Shown piece after piece: positions 45,301-56,425 of a DNA stretch of 64,000 nt (its first letter is position 1; each line of letters opens with the position of its first letter). Made by a program: the position numbers and the translations under genes. Source of the DNA: Lichenostomus cassidix (lineage: Eukaryota; Chordata; Aves; Passeriformes; Meliphagidae); contig CM039179.1 of NCBI GenBank assembly GCA_008360975.2, forward strand, positions 47,436,359-47,500,358, given 5' to 3'. Under the pieces are notes generated by a model, which did no database searches, was not told the DNA's origin, and saw only the letters and a list, made by a program, of their open reading frames with translations.

Positions 45301-48300
45301 GGATGAAATATGTTCAAATTATTGTGATTTTTCAAAATTTAGGGTGACTTTACTTTCCAAATATACCCACAACTGCTGTTGGATTTCTAGTTCAGAACAC
45401 ATACTTACCCGTATAATTTACACATCACTTCTTATGATTGACACCAAGAGATCACCAATTAAAACAGTTGAATATCACATTGGTTTTTTGAGAGGGGAGA
45501 GGACTATTATCTATAAGAAAAATAGAATCATTGACAAATCCAAATCATCCATCCCTTTGGTTATACTCTGAATGCCCATAGCTGTCATCATTTAAGAAGG
45601 TGGATGATAACATGGGCATAGTGGATATAAATCCATCAATACCATTGAAGGCTTTTAAAAACAACCTGATAAAAAAGCTGGTACTTAGATGTATACCAAA
45701 AATCTGTATTTTTCTAGGAGTTCTAAAATATCAAAATAATTGTTTTCAAATGAAAAAGTTATCAGCAGCTATGGCTGAAATATTGTTGAAAAAATATAAT
45801 TGAAATTGTTTTGCTTAAAATCCTTTAAAATTTCATTTTATTGTGTCTGTGAAGGAGTAGAAGTCCCTAAAGTGACTTTCATGTTAAGTGAAGTTCACTG
45901 AAAACAGTTGCAGTTGTAGGATGTAATCTCTTGTAAACTGATCAAGTTTATCTTAAAGTTGTATCTTAAAACTGTAAGATATTTCCAACTGTTTCTCTGG
46001 TAAGGTTGTACAAAAAAAAAAACCCAAAACAACCAGACAGGCACCACCCCCTCCCCCATATTCTTTTAATTTATATAATTTGTAGCCTAAACTGACTTAG
46101 ATCCAGGTTATCTGTGGTTAGCTGTCCTTTGTTTTAACTGGATTTTATCCTTTCATGGTATTTACTTCCTTGGTATGTTCATCAACAGCTGTCACATTGT
46201 TGCAGCCTTCATTTCACAGGGCTAAATGGGCTGAACCCTTATAGGCCTTTGACAAAGCCTGGTGTATTTAAATGCAGCAATATCAGATTGTAACATTCAC
46301 AAAACGGTATGTTGGACACTGCCCTTCTCCATTAAATTTTGCTCTTTTCCTCATTATTGAGACTGAATACTACTGTCCTTAAAAATGCACCAGGAGAAAT
46401 AGCTTGTACTGTACTCTGTGCTCCTGCATTTGGCTTGTGATCACTAGAATACTGTCAGTTTCCTTTTTCTCATCCTTCCTTCTCATCATACTACTTCATC
46501 TCCTTCCTCATTAACAGCTTTTCAAAGTTGACCTCCTTTCCTGCCCTCTTTCTCAAGTTTGCCAATGAGTTACACTAAATACACAAATCATATTTGCAAA
46601 ATAAAATGTTTGGAAAAGAGGGATACAGATGTTTGGAAGAGACTATTCATTAACATATCAAGCCCACAGCATTAAACCGAGAAGCAGCAAAAACTCAAGA
46701 AATTAATATAGGTTAATTAATAAAAAAATTCATTCTGTACTTGAAAAACTGCAACTGTACTGCCAACAGGTTTGATTCTGAAAATCAGTGAAGTTGCACC
46801 TCCTGGTCCAGAACAAAAAGATCGCTCGTGGATTTCCAAAATGTTACATCTTTGAGGTTTTTCTGAGTAAGCTGCAACAAGATGTTCCAGAGTGAATCTA
46901 ATATTCCCTCCCAACTTCTCCCATTTACAAAATACGTCCCAATAGCTGAAATGTCCTGAGATATCTTTGTAACCAAAGAGGCAGAAGAAGATTTATCTAC
47001 TCAAGAAAATAGGTAGTGTTTTCAAAATCCATTGTCTTCATATAAAGAGAAGAATAAAAATTCTGTTACCCTGTTATCAACAGCAGGGCTAATGTTGATA
47101 AACTGTTATCTTACCATGCAATGATTTGATCTGAAAATCCCAAAGTTATGTTAAAACTTGTAGAACTGAATTAAGTATTTGGGCTTGTACACCATATTGA
47201 TCTTAGAAAAAACTATGCTTATGGATAAGATTGTTTTCTCAGATTTTAACAAGAAAACAATACAAAAGATGCCTTTCTTTGTTTCTTACTTAACTTATTG
47301 AAGCATGGAAATTTTATTGTTAAATCCTGGAATTCTTGCATTAATTAAAAAATAGTCCTTATCCCTTGCTTTACTTCTTTTGCCTTTCTCTGAACTTAGT
47401 TATGCATATTTTTATATTTATTCTGAAGTGGTGTGAGAAACAGAGAATGGAAGGGACAAAATTAAGCAGCCTGAAAACAAAATATCAGTTCTCAAGGTGA
47501 GTTTTGTGGTCAAAATACCTGTGAGAGTAGGGCTTAAAGGTAGTTTCTGAAAAGGGAAGTTAGGGTCTGAACTTTCTTCATTAAGTCAGCACTTCCTAAA
47601 TAAATGGAAAATGCAGATCTCCAAACTTGGTTCTTGGTGTAAATGTCTGATTTATAATTTCAGAAACTACTTTGCAGAATTTCTTTAAGTTCTGTATCCT
47701 TCAATATCTTTATCCATAAAACGTTTTGCTAGGCAAGTGGGAGAAACATGAAACAGTGAGGACAATAAATGTGTTTAAAATTTTGAACAAGTACTAGTGA
47801 AAAATGTTTTGCCATATTCCCTCAGCTGTAATAAAATGTACACTTTTGATTTATCCTTCTACTAGATATCTATTGATATTTGATTAAAAACAGTCTTCCC
47901 TGCTTCTGTAAGTACCTTCATATAATTCATGGGGATTTTCTCATTTTCCCAGGTCTGCCTGGGTAAATAAAGGTTTCTCCTTGGCTCCATCTCTTAGGTT
48001 GGATGTTAGAATAAACAAACTTCCATTAACTTGCTTTTTGTTTTGCTTTAGATTGCAAGTAGCTTCATCAGCATGTAAGAGAGACAACTGCTCCATCTTT
48101 CCCTATATATTTTAATATACAAGGGTGACCTCCTTCCCACAAGCTTAGTTCTACAGCTAAATGCAAAAAAATAAGCACACACAGACATGTTTAGCAGGTT
48201 ATGCATTCACGTCTCTGTGGTCTGGGATACATACAAGGAAAGACATATGTTAAATTGCATGTTCTTTTTACATTAAAAAATAAACTTATTTACCCTATGG

Positions 48301-48424
48301 GTAAAATGTGTGTTGACCTACTGCATTACAGTATAAGCATGAACAAGGCTACTTTTTCCCCCTTTCTGCTAAATAATAAGGCAACTCATGCTGAGGGTGC
48401 ACTTAAACTAGACCTATAACTCTT
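42356..48424. other. Intergenic, no gene seen; candidate regulatory blocks
   Basis: AT-rich sequence with no convincing coding potential. Blocks at about 44260-44420, 44470-44960 and 46170-46330 have balanced composition and many TF-like words (homeobox TAAT/ATTA, E-box CAGCTG) and are discussed as candidate conserved elements. A poly(A)/C/A patch lies at 46012-46040. The GC-richer block at 43230-43620 is unassigned. Confidence 0.6.
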
Positions 48425-48515
48425 GGAAATTCATAGATCGTAAGGCCAAATGGGACCATTATGATCATCTTGCCTGACCTCCTCTATAGCACAAGCCATA
48501 GGGTTTCGACAACAT
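48425..48515 (-). repeat. Ancient CR1-type LINE 3' tail, antisense
   Basis: The + strand reads TTCATAGATCGTAAGGCCAA, then ATGGGACCATTATGATCATC, then TGCCTGACCTCC and a 'tatagcacaagccata' phrase. This is the reverse complement of the tail typical of old sauropsid CR1 families (recalled as 'ggaggtcagactagatgatcataatggtccc'). It is clearly a different, older subfamily from the CR1s at 54 and 56 kb. Confidence 0.75.
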
Positions 48516-51396
48516 AACAGTATTTGTAATTTCATATCCATTAGAGTGCTATTTATAGGATATATATTGTATTGAAATGGCAGAATATTCATTGCACTGA
48601 AATTCTGCTGGATAATTTTACTACTGCAGTGTTGTCTACAGAGTTCTCTGTTGGTACATATTAATAACAAAAACAAATCAAACAAAATTTCAAACAATTT
48701 GCAAAAAATGTGACTTCATCCAATAAGAAAATTGTTTGTGGCAGCAGCTGCAAAACCATATCTTTAATGTAAAAACACAGTTGATATAGAAGAATCCAAA
48801 TATTTTATTATTTACCAAGTACTGTAGAATCTGAAGTCTAATTAAGAAGAGAAAAATTATGACCAACTGCTCCAATTCACCAACTGAAATATTTAGCAAA
48901 AATAGAGAAAACTAAACCTAAATCTGTATACTTTTCACAAGGTTTCTCCTGTCCTGTGTTGAAGATGTTTTTTTCTTTGGGCTGATATCAAGAACTGTGG
49001 TGCATAATTTTCATTTTCAGGGAACCACTTCTATAAAATGTCTGTTACAAATGGAATCTGCTTTTAAATGGTGAGCAGGGCAGGAGTAGGCACTGCACTG
49101 CTACACATGTAAAGCAAACTGAACTTCATTCCCTGCCTTGCTTTGTAAAACTATCACTATTAGCTCTCAAGTTTCATTTCCTATCTATCTGAAAAGTGAG
49201 AAAATGTTCTCTTCCTTTTCTGTAGGAGTTACTAATGAAATGTACTACATTGAGCAGTCCTAGAGGTCCCCATCAAACCAAACCAGATTCATTGCCCAAA
49301 TCTTTGAAACAGAAAATATACCTGATTTTTAAGGATAAGAATCCAGATATTACCTGTACTTTTATTTGCTACTGGGAAGGGAATAATGAAAGAGCAATTA
49401 ACATTTCTACTGATCATTGGTTAAAATTATTTACCTAATCTTTTAGCAAAGTAGTAAAGGTCCTTGAAGTAATTACATCGTTTTGTTAAATGCTAAGAAT
49501 GATGAGATAAAACAGCTTGAATGTTATTGGTCAAAGATGTTTATCTGTATGTATTAAAGGATTTTAAACATTATCTTCTAGAAAAGCCTATGCCATTCAG
49601 ATGAGTTCCTTCCTCTCCCAGTCTTCTCTAAAATTATACAAATTTAAAGACATAAGAACAAATATGCCTTAGAAAACCAGATAGATCACTAAATGTATCA
49701 CTTAACAGAAATCTTCAGAAATTCAGTAAAATAATCAGAAATATATTAGTAAAATAACAAGATTTTGTAAAATCGGAAATGTTTTATTCAGAGAGTCTCC
49801 TTGCTATGTAGGAGCTATGAAAAACTCTTGTGATAAGTGCAGAAGGGCTGTGTCTCAATGTTTGCATTTTGATCTATTCACTAGTAAATCCTCCAAAAGC
49901 ACAGATAATGACAACATTTAGCTAACAAAGGTTAGTTTAAAAGCCATTTTTAAAGATATTTCAATGGAGGGAAAGAGAGAAGGGATGAAGAGACACATTA
50001 ACCAATTTTTCTTGGCCTTTCTCTCACACACAGACACATTCTGTACAAACCCCTGTTTTGATGTATTATTTTAATTAATCCCAGTCTTTTGATTTCTACA
50101 AAAAAGAAGGTTAGCAAATGTAACAATGCTCGAGAGTTTCTTTATCGTAAAAGACACATAATTTCAAGCATTTAATAAGGTAGATTTATTCTGGGTAGTT
50201 TAGTTTGCACATTCACTCAAACAGCCCTCCCCAAAGACAACATTAAAAATGTGATTAGTTAGCTGCCATCAATAACACAAAATAGGAAAACACTCTCTGA
50301 AGGGACAGCTTTGTGGAGGGCACAGCACAGTGTGTAGTAAAAATATATGGCCTAATAAGTTTACATTTGCAGGCTCATTTGTTAAAACTCTTGAATTTCT
50401 AATTTATGTCGGAAAGATAAATGGATGGGGTCTCAGTAAAGTGTGAGATTAATACTGATGGATGGGGATTCAGATTTTTGCTAGCCTCTTACTTCTGTAC
50501 AACCCAGTAGGCAGTTTATGGGGAAAACCAAATGTAAATAAAAAAAGAGGATATTATTTACCTTGGTCAAGGCCAATTACCAGTTATATTGTTCTTTTCA
50601 ACTTTATTGTTTGGATGTAAATTATCCTTATCTAATTATTGTTTAATGCATTTTGGTAATCAAGCCCTTACAAAGTGTAATTAGATGCTAAAAAGGACAG
50701 GCACCCCATGGTTACTTTGAAACAGTGCAAATAGTCAAATAGTAGAAATGGAGGCCTCTGGGACCTTTCAGGGTGTAAGGTGGAAGAATAATAATAAAAC
50801 ATACTATATAATAAAAAATTGCTATATACCTGAATCAAAATGCCCACATAAAATTAAAATGAACCGAGTTTAATATGAATAATAAAATAGGTGGGATCTG
50901 CTGTATGCTGTACACAGCTGATTTCAACAGCTTTCCTTCCACACGCAGTGCCACCACTGTGCTATGAAGAGACAGACACCAGAAGTGGCAGCGGAAATTC
51001 TTACCTGTCTGGCAGAATATACTTATGAACTTGGATGTGCTTTACCAGTGTAGAGAAAGAAATTTTTCTATTCTAACAAAGTAAGTTGCCACATACCTTT
51101 TCAAACTACAATACATAGAAGTGGCAGAAGGGCATGCGTTAGTAAAGGAGTAAATGAAAAGAAACTCTTCAACATGGACAAAACAAAAGTCACTGCTGCT
51201 ATGTTTCTGTTTGTGTAGAATCTTTAGATCAAGGTTAATTCAGAAGTCTTCAATGCTTGTTAAACCTGTGTCAAAATGTCAGTAGAGGTTCATAGAGGTT
51301 GCCAAACCTGATGTCCCCAAAGAGCCACAGAGCAGATGCCCAGCTCTGACTAGTGATGAGGCTGGAGCTGTATTCCCAGTAGGCAGATGCATCAAT
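48516..51396. other. Intergenic, no gene seen; candidate regulatory block
   Basis: AT-rich and without coding potential. The stretch at about 50550-50730 is dense in TAATTA/ATTATT homeobox-type words and is reported as a candidate conserved element. No repeat family recognised. Confidence 0.6.
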
Positions 51397-51436
51397 GCAT
51401 GTGTACAATACATGTGTATAATACATGTGTATAAAT
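51397..51436. repeat. 13-bp short tandem repeat, three copies
   Basis: ACATGTGTATAAT-type units at 51397 (variant with GCATGTGTACAAT), 51410 and 51423 (last with one extra A). It is an alternating purine-pyrimidine sequence and may be length-polymorphic. Confidence 0.85.
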
Positions 51437-52564
51437 AAACACACCTGTCCTGCCACATAGATCAACACAGGCAGACACACATGAACACAAATAGCACTTG
51501 TGGCTTCATCTTGTTCTCTCTGGTCAAGATGAAGGCTTGCTTGTGGGAAAAATACAGATATATATGTAATGTGGGTGTGCAGTAGCTGGGCTTGGACACT
51601 TAGCCTGCCCAGTGAATTGCCCCTGGATCCTCTTGCCTCCAGGTGTCTCATGTACACCCACAGACTGGTCTCTCAGCTAACCCACAAGATCTGTCCAGCA
51701 GTTGGATAGGACTCTCATGGTACTTCCAGTAGCCAGCTTTACCATGGTCTTATCCTTAGATACCTCCTGGCTCATGGGACTCTTTCTCTACTCACCAGCT
51801 AGCTCCTACCCTGACCATCCTACAGCAGGTCCTGTGAAATCCCAAACCACTCTTCCCTTGCATCCCATAACATGCCCCATGTCCCTAGGAAGTGATCTCC
51901 CTCAGTCCAGCAGGTGCTCTGGAGATCGGCTTCCCTTGACTGGTGGTGATGGGCCAACATCTCTTCACTCATGGGGCTCGAGGTTGCTAGACAGGGTTTT
52001 AGTTGGATTACCCCAGTTACCATTGCTCATTTGTGCAATATTGTGCCCGTGGAGATGAGATTTTTATCACATAACCTAGCACAGACTAGTACCTTGATGA
52101 GCCAAATACTTAATGTGAACAGCCATCTTTAAGGAAGCAGGCAGAGATAGAGTCAGGATATGTCGGGAAAAATGGTGTCCCAAAAAAAAAAGACACAATC
52201 AAAATTGTCTAAGCAGCTTAACTTAAAATGGTTGCAATCAGAAAAGTGATTTATATCTATTTTCCTTTACTGAGGTGTAATATTTTCTTGACTTTACACA
52301 CTTCCTCCAATACTAGTGGTATTTAATTATTTTTTATTCTCTGTGGCAGAAGAAAAATAATTGTCAAACTTCAGAGGCAGGTGATTCTTCAGCTTCAGTA
52401 TCATCCATTGCAATTTAAGTTGCAATATTGCTGTAGGTGCTTCAGCTTGTAGCCTTACTCCACAGATACATGGATCAGGATATCAGTGTCCTGTGAACCA
52501 AAGAAATCAAATCCCAACTTCCTTTTCTTCAGGGGGAGTTAATTTTCTTCATAGCAGCTCATGT
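51437..52564. other. Intergenic, GC-richer unassigned block
   Basis: From about 51560 to 52060 the sequence is visibly richer in C and G than its surroundings. It has open frames of 118 codons (51702-52058, +) and 128 codons (51271-51657, -) that show no recognisable domain. It may be an old transposon or LTR fragment. From 52060 it returns to AT-rich text, with a run of A near 52182. Confidence 0.5.
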
Positions 52565-52825
52565 AGTGCTGTGGTTTAGTCTAGTGGTCAAAACAATATA
52601 TATAACTCACTGATTTTCTAGATGTTGCTGAGAAGTACTTAAACAGCTTCAAAGGCTTTCTCTGTTTCTCACTGTCCCCTCCACCAGTGAGGAGGCTGGG
52701 AATGGGTGAGGGGTTGGGAGGGGACACAGCCAGAGCAGCTGACCCCAACAGACCAGAGGGGTATTTGACAGACTACATTGTGTCATGCTTAGCAATAAAA
52801 CTGGGAGAGTAGTCCAAGGTTGCTA
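52565..52825 (+). mobile_element. Avian endogenous-retrovirus LTR-like fragment
   Basis: It opens with GCTGTGGTTTAGTCTAG, then a C/T stretch with a 'ccagtgaggaggctggg' phrase, then GGGACACAGCCAGAGCAGCT, GACCCCAACAGACCAGAGGG and GTCATGCTTAGCAATAAAAC. This order of phrases resembles the U3/R part of LTRs common in bird genomes, ending near a TATA or poly(A)-like AATAAAA. No internal genes, no second LTR and no clear target-site duplication are visible. It is a broken, non-coding remnant; the family name is uncertain. Confidence 0.45.
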
Positions 52826-54361
52826 TGTACTGCCAAAGTAAAGATAAAACTGAAGAATATATCCTAATGGATATATGTAAGTAGTTCTTAGTTTTGTTTT
52901 AAAAACAAGAAGGTGAGGCAGTGACTTAATGCATTCTACATAAACAGAAAGCTCTTCAAACTGTGTGGATAAATTTTAACAGGGATAATTGAGACTATAA
53001 TTCACTGTTATATGGCAGTCTTAAATTAAAATTTGATGTCTTCTTAGGAACAAGGCTGAGCCAATTCTCTGTTGAGGGAATGTCTCTATCCATGCTTCAC
53101 TCTTGCACACAGGCATTTTCAGTCCTGAGCCTGCAGCTTTGGAACAACCTGCCTCACTGCCTATTTTGCATTGAGAACATAGAAGGGCAGGATGCATCTT
53201 CTTCCTGCAACTCTTTCCTAAGTGCTGTGCTCTAATTCAACCATAAATTATTATACATGATACAGAAACGACTGACTGAAGTTCTACAGCTGGTGTTAAT
53301 ACCGAGGTCAGAATAGATATGCTCATGCCACTCTTTACTAGCTTTGCAAACTCCAAATTTGTTCAAATGGATACTTATGTCTCATACTCAAATAATAACT
53401 GAAGAAAACTGATGAATGTTATTTCTTTACAAGTTTAGCTCTAGTTTCTGTATTACTTATGCATTGATATGAGTGCATGTTTAAATGAATGTTTATTTGA
53501 AAAGGTCATAGAATAATCATGGCACTAATGCCAGAACAGCCCTTTTGCTGTGAATAAAGATACTGCCTTATTTTTAACTGGCTCCAGCTCTACATTCTGG
53601 CTAGATAAAGAATCCATTTGTATTACAGAAGCTCACGGCCTGAAATTTGATTTTCATCACTGGAAGCAATTACAGTATCAGTGCAGTCTCTGCACGTAAT
53701 CCCTCATTTAGTAATTTAATTAAAAACAAGTAGTACCATGAGCACCAGAACTAATGAAGCTTAGTTTCCAATAGAGCTGTGTCACATGGTTGATTGACTT
53801 TTAGCTGAGCTATGAGGAGACTTCTGTGTGAGTCCCTCTTCTGTGCCCACAATTCAGGAAAATTTCCTTTTTCTAGTTCAACAACTTTAAACATTTTATA
53901 TGTCTATTGCTCCTGACATAAATCATCATTACAGGAAGGAAGTAATGGTTGGGGCAGCTGTAGCAAGAAAAGGTTTCTCAGAACTGAGCGCCCAAAACCC
54001 AAACAACCACTGGTTCAAGTGTACCAAGCTTGCTTCATTCTTGCAGCTCTGAGCAGTAGATTCTGTACAGCATAAGCCTGGGCAAGAAAACTAGTAACAA
54101 CCAGAGTAGCTCCAGAAATTCCATTTAAAATGAACAGTTTCTACAGAGCTCATATACTATGCTGCATATTTCCAGAGTTCATTAGTTTCCCAGCACTTCG
54201 GTACACAGGGTTGATGAGAGTGCATTCCTTACTTGTAGGGTTCTCTGGCTGAAGAAGCTCAGTCTTTTTGTGGAGCTCAAACATGGCTCTAGGAAACTCA
54301 GTTTAGGCTCTTCCTTTAAAATGCAAAGCTTCAGAGTTGCATTAGAAACACAGCACATGAT
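52826..54361. other. Intergenic, no gene seen; candidate regulatory block
   Basis: AT-rich. The segment 53630-53800 carries ATTTAGTAATTTAATTAAAA and other homeobox-type words and is treated as a candidate element. The segment at 53040-53240 is GC-richer and unassigned. Confidence 0.6.
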
Positions 54362-54838
54362 ATTGACCTGCTGGAATGAGTCCAGAAAAGGATGCTAAGT
54401 TGATCAGAGGGCTGGAGCACCTCACCTATGAAGACAGGCTGAGAGATATGGGGCTTTTCAGCCTGGAGAAGAGAAGGGTCACAGAGACCTTAGAGCACAT
54501 TCCAGTAGCTGAATGTGGCTTACGAGAAGGCTGGAGAGGGACTTTTCACAAGGCCTTGTAGGGTCAGGACAAGAGGGACCAGAAAGCGAAAGATAGCAGG
54601 TTTAAATCAGATATTGGGAAGAAATTCTTTGCTGTGAGTGTGGTGAGGCACTGGAACAGGTTGTCCAAAGAAGCTGAGGATGCCCCCTCCCTGGAGATGT
54701 TCAAGGCCAGGTTGGGTGGGGCTTGGAGCAATCTGGTCTAGTGGAAGGTGTCCCTGCCCATGTCAAGGCAATCGAACTAGATGATCTTTAGAGTCCCTTG
54801 CAATGCAAATCTTTTTATGATTCTATGACTCTAAATGT
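54362..54838 (+). repeat. CR1 LINE 3' fragment, sense, least diverged
   Basis: About 475 bp of ordered CR1 sequence: TGAGTCCAGAAAAGGATGCT, the 'ggctggagcacctc' and 'gaagacaggctgagagat' phrases, TTCAGCCTGGAGAAGAGAAG, GGTGAGGCACTGGAACAGGT, TGTTCAAGGCCAGGTTGGGT and the terminal ATGATTCTATGACTCT. It covers the end of ORF2 and the 3' UTR. The 61-codon open frame at 54376-54561 is repeat-derived and not a host gene. Confidence 0.95.
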
Positions 54839-55959
54839 GAGATAAGGGCTGTATGCTCAAGAGTTTCAGCAACAAAAGGGTCAGGAGGGGGCAGATGCCA
54901 TGACCCTGGCTTTACTGCACACCTGAATGAACGTTAGATAAAAAGCGTGTATTCTTCTCAAAAGTTAAACCAATTGAGTAGCAGAACTGGGGCTGGCTGG
55001 TTACATTGTTCTTCATGAATTTTATGCAGAACAGGTATAAGTGCTGTAATGAATCCATGTGCAATTGTTTTGAACTCTTCTCCAAGTGGATGACAGTCCT
55101 GTGTATGTTCATCTACCTTTGCAGCTCAGACGGATCACTATGTTTGACATTTCAAAGACTAAAAATTATCTAAAAAATAAACACACTGCAATAATTTTGA
55201 AGGCCGATCAGCCTTTTACTGTGGTGTCAGTTGACTGTTATTTTGTAAATTAGGCAGCCATTTGATTCTTTATCAATTTTTAGGGGTGTTTAACATCCCC
55301 TAACTCATGAAGAAGGCAGCATTGGTAGTCTGCAATGTAATGAAGCTTTTATCTGCTTGAGAAACAGTGACAAGTCTTTTAAAAATTTGGGATGACTTAA
55401 GTACTCATGAAAGAGATGCTAACACAGATACCATGTCAGGGTGCCTTGTGAGCTTCCAGGCAGAGCTCTGACAGGTCCCCTCCATCTGTCAGCAGTAGTT
55501 TTAGTGAGGGGTATCTTCTTGAGCCGTGAATCTTGTTGAAAAGGGGGGATTTCAAACCCCAAAATGTGATACTGAGTTTCCCTGAATTTGGGACTTGTTT
55601 CATGGCTCCAGCAATGGAAAGCACACTCCCAACACACTTAACATAGAACTGACTTTGGTGGTTTCAGTAGAGGGCAACTCCTTAAACCTCAGTTTTGAGG
55701 AATGAGTATTGTTTTATCAATGTGACCCAGCCAATATTACCAGTAATCAGAACAGGAGCAGGTGTTGTTTCATTGGATTTGGGGGTTTTTCTTAGGTTTT
55801 ACACAATGCCACAGATTTTTTTTAAAGAATTCTTTATTTTGTTTTTGAGGGCTTCCAGATCCTAGCACACAAACATAAGAGGCATCATGCAGAAGATGTG
55901 TCCACAGATCATGCAGAAGATGTATCCACAGAAAAGAATTTTGCCTAGAAGATGAGTCT
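54839..55959. other. Intergenic, no gene seen
   Basis: Mixed AT-rich and GC-richer text between two CR1 elements. It contains a CTCF-like word at 55664-55677 (TCAGTAGAGGGCAA, mismatches at the first and last positions) and two near copies of ATCATGCAGAAGATGT at about 55885-55925. No coding family recognised. Confidence 0.6.
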
Positions 55960-56425
55960 GGACCATAGAAATATAGGATAACCTGATTAGAAAGGGATTT
56001 ACAAGGATCATCAGGTCCAGCTCCCAGCCCTGCAAATGACCACCCCAAGACTCATACCATGTGCCTGAAAACATTGTCCAAATACTTCTGGAACTCTTCC
56101 AGGTTGGTGCTGTGACCATTTCCTGGGAAGCTCTTCTAGGAACCCAGCCATTCTCTGGGTTCAGAAAGATTCAGAAGAATCTTTTCCTGATAGCCAGCCT
56201 AAACCACTCTTAACACAACTTCAGGCCATTCCCTTGGGACAGGTCACTACAGAGAGGAGATCAGTGTCTGCCCCTCCTCTTCCCCTCATTAGGAAGTTGT
56301 AATTGCAATGAAGTCTCCCCTCAGTCTCATCTTTTCCTGGCTGAACAGACCAAGTGACCTCAGCCACTCCTCGAATGGCTTCCCCTCAAGGTCCTTCACC
56401 ATCTGTGTAGCCCTTCTTTGAATGC
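55960..56425 (-). repeat. CR1 LINE 3' fragment, antisense
   Basis: The + strand starts with an ACCATAGAAATATAGGATAA tail and continues with 'acaaggatcatcaggtccagct' and CTCCCAGCCCTGC. It then reads AACACAACTTCAGGCCATTC, 'gtcactacagagaggagatc', AAGTCTCCCCTCAGTCTCAT, CTTTTCCTGGCTGAACAGAC and TCGAATGGCTTCCCC. Reverse-complemented, this is a CR1 3' end of about 465 bp in the opposite orientation to its neighbour at 54.4 kb. Confidence 0.93.

Noticed and set aside
54376..54561. 61-codon open frame on + strand
   Set aside because: It lies wholly inside a CR1 3' fragment. The text is the usual CR1 ORF2 end and 3' UTR, truncated and not a host gene.
55664..55677. Third CTCF-like word
   Set aside because: Mismatches at the first and last core positions make it too weak to list as its own feature. 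It is mentioned only in connection with the other two.
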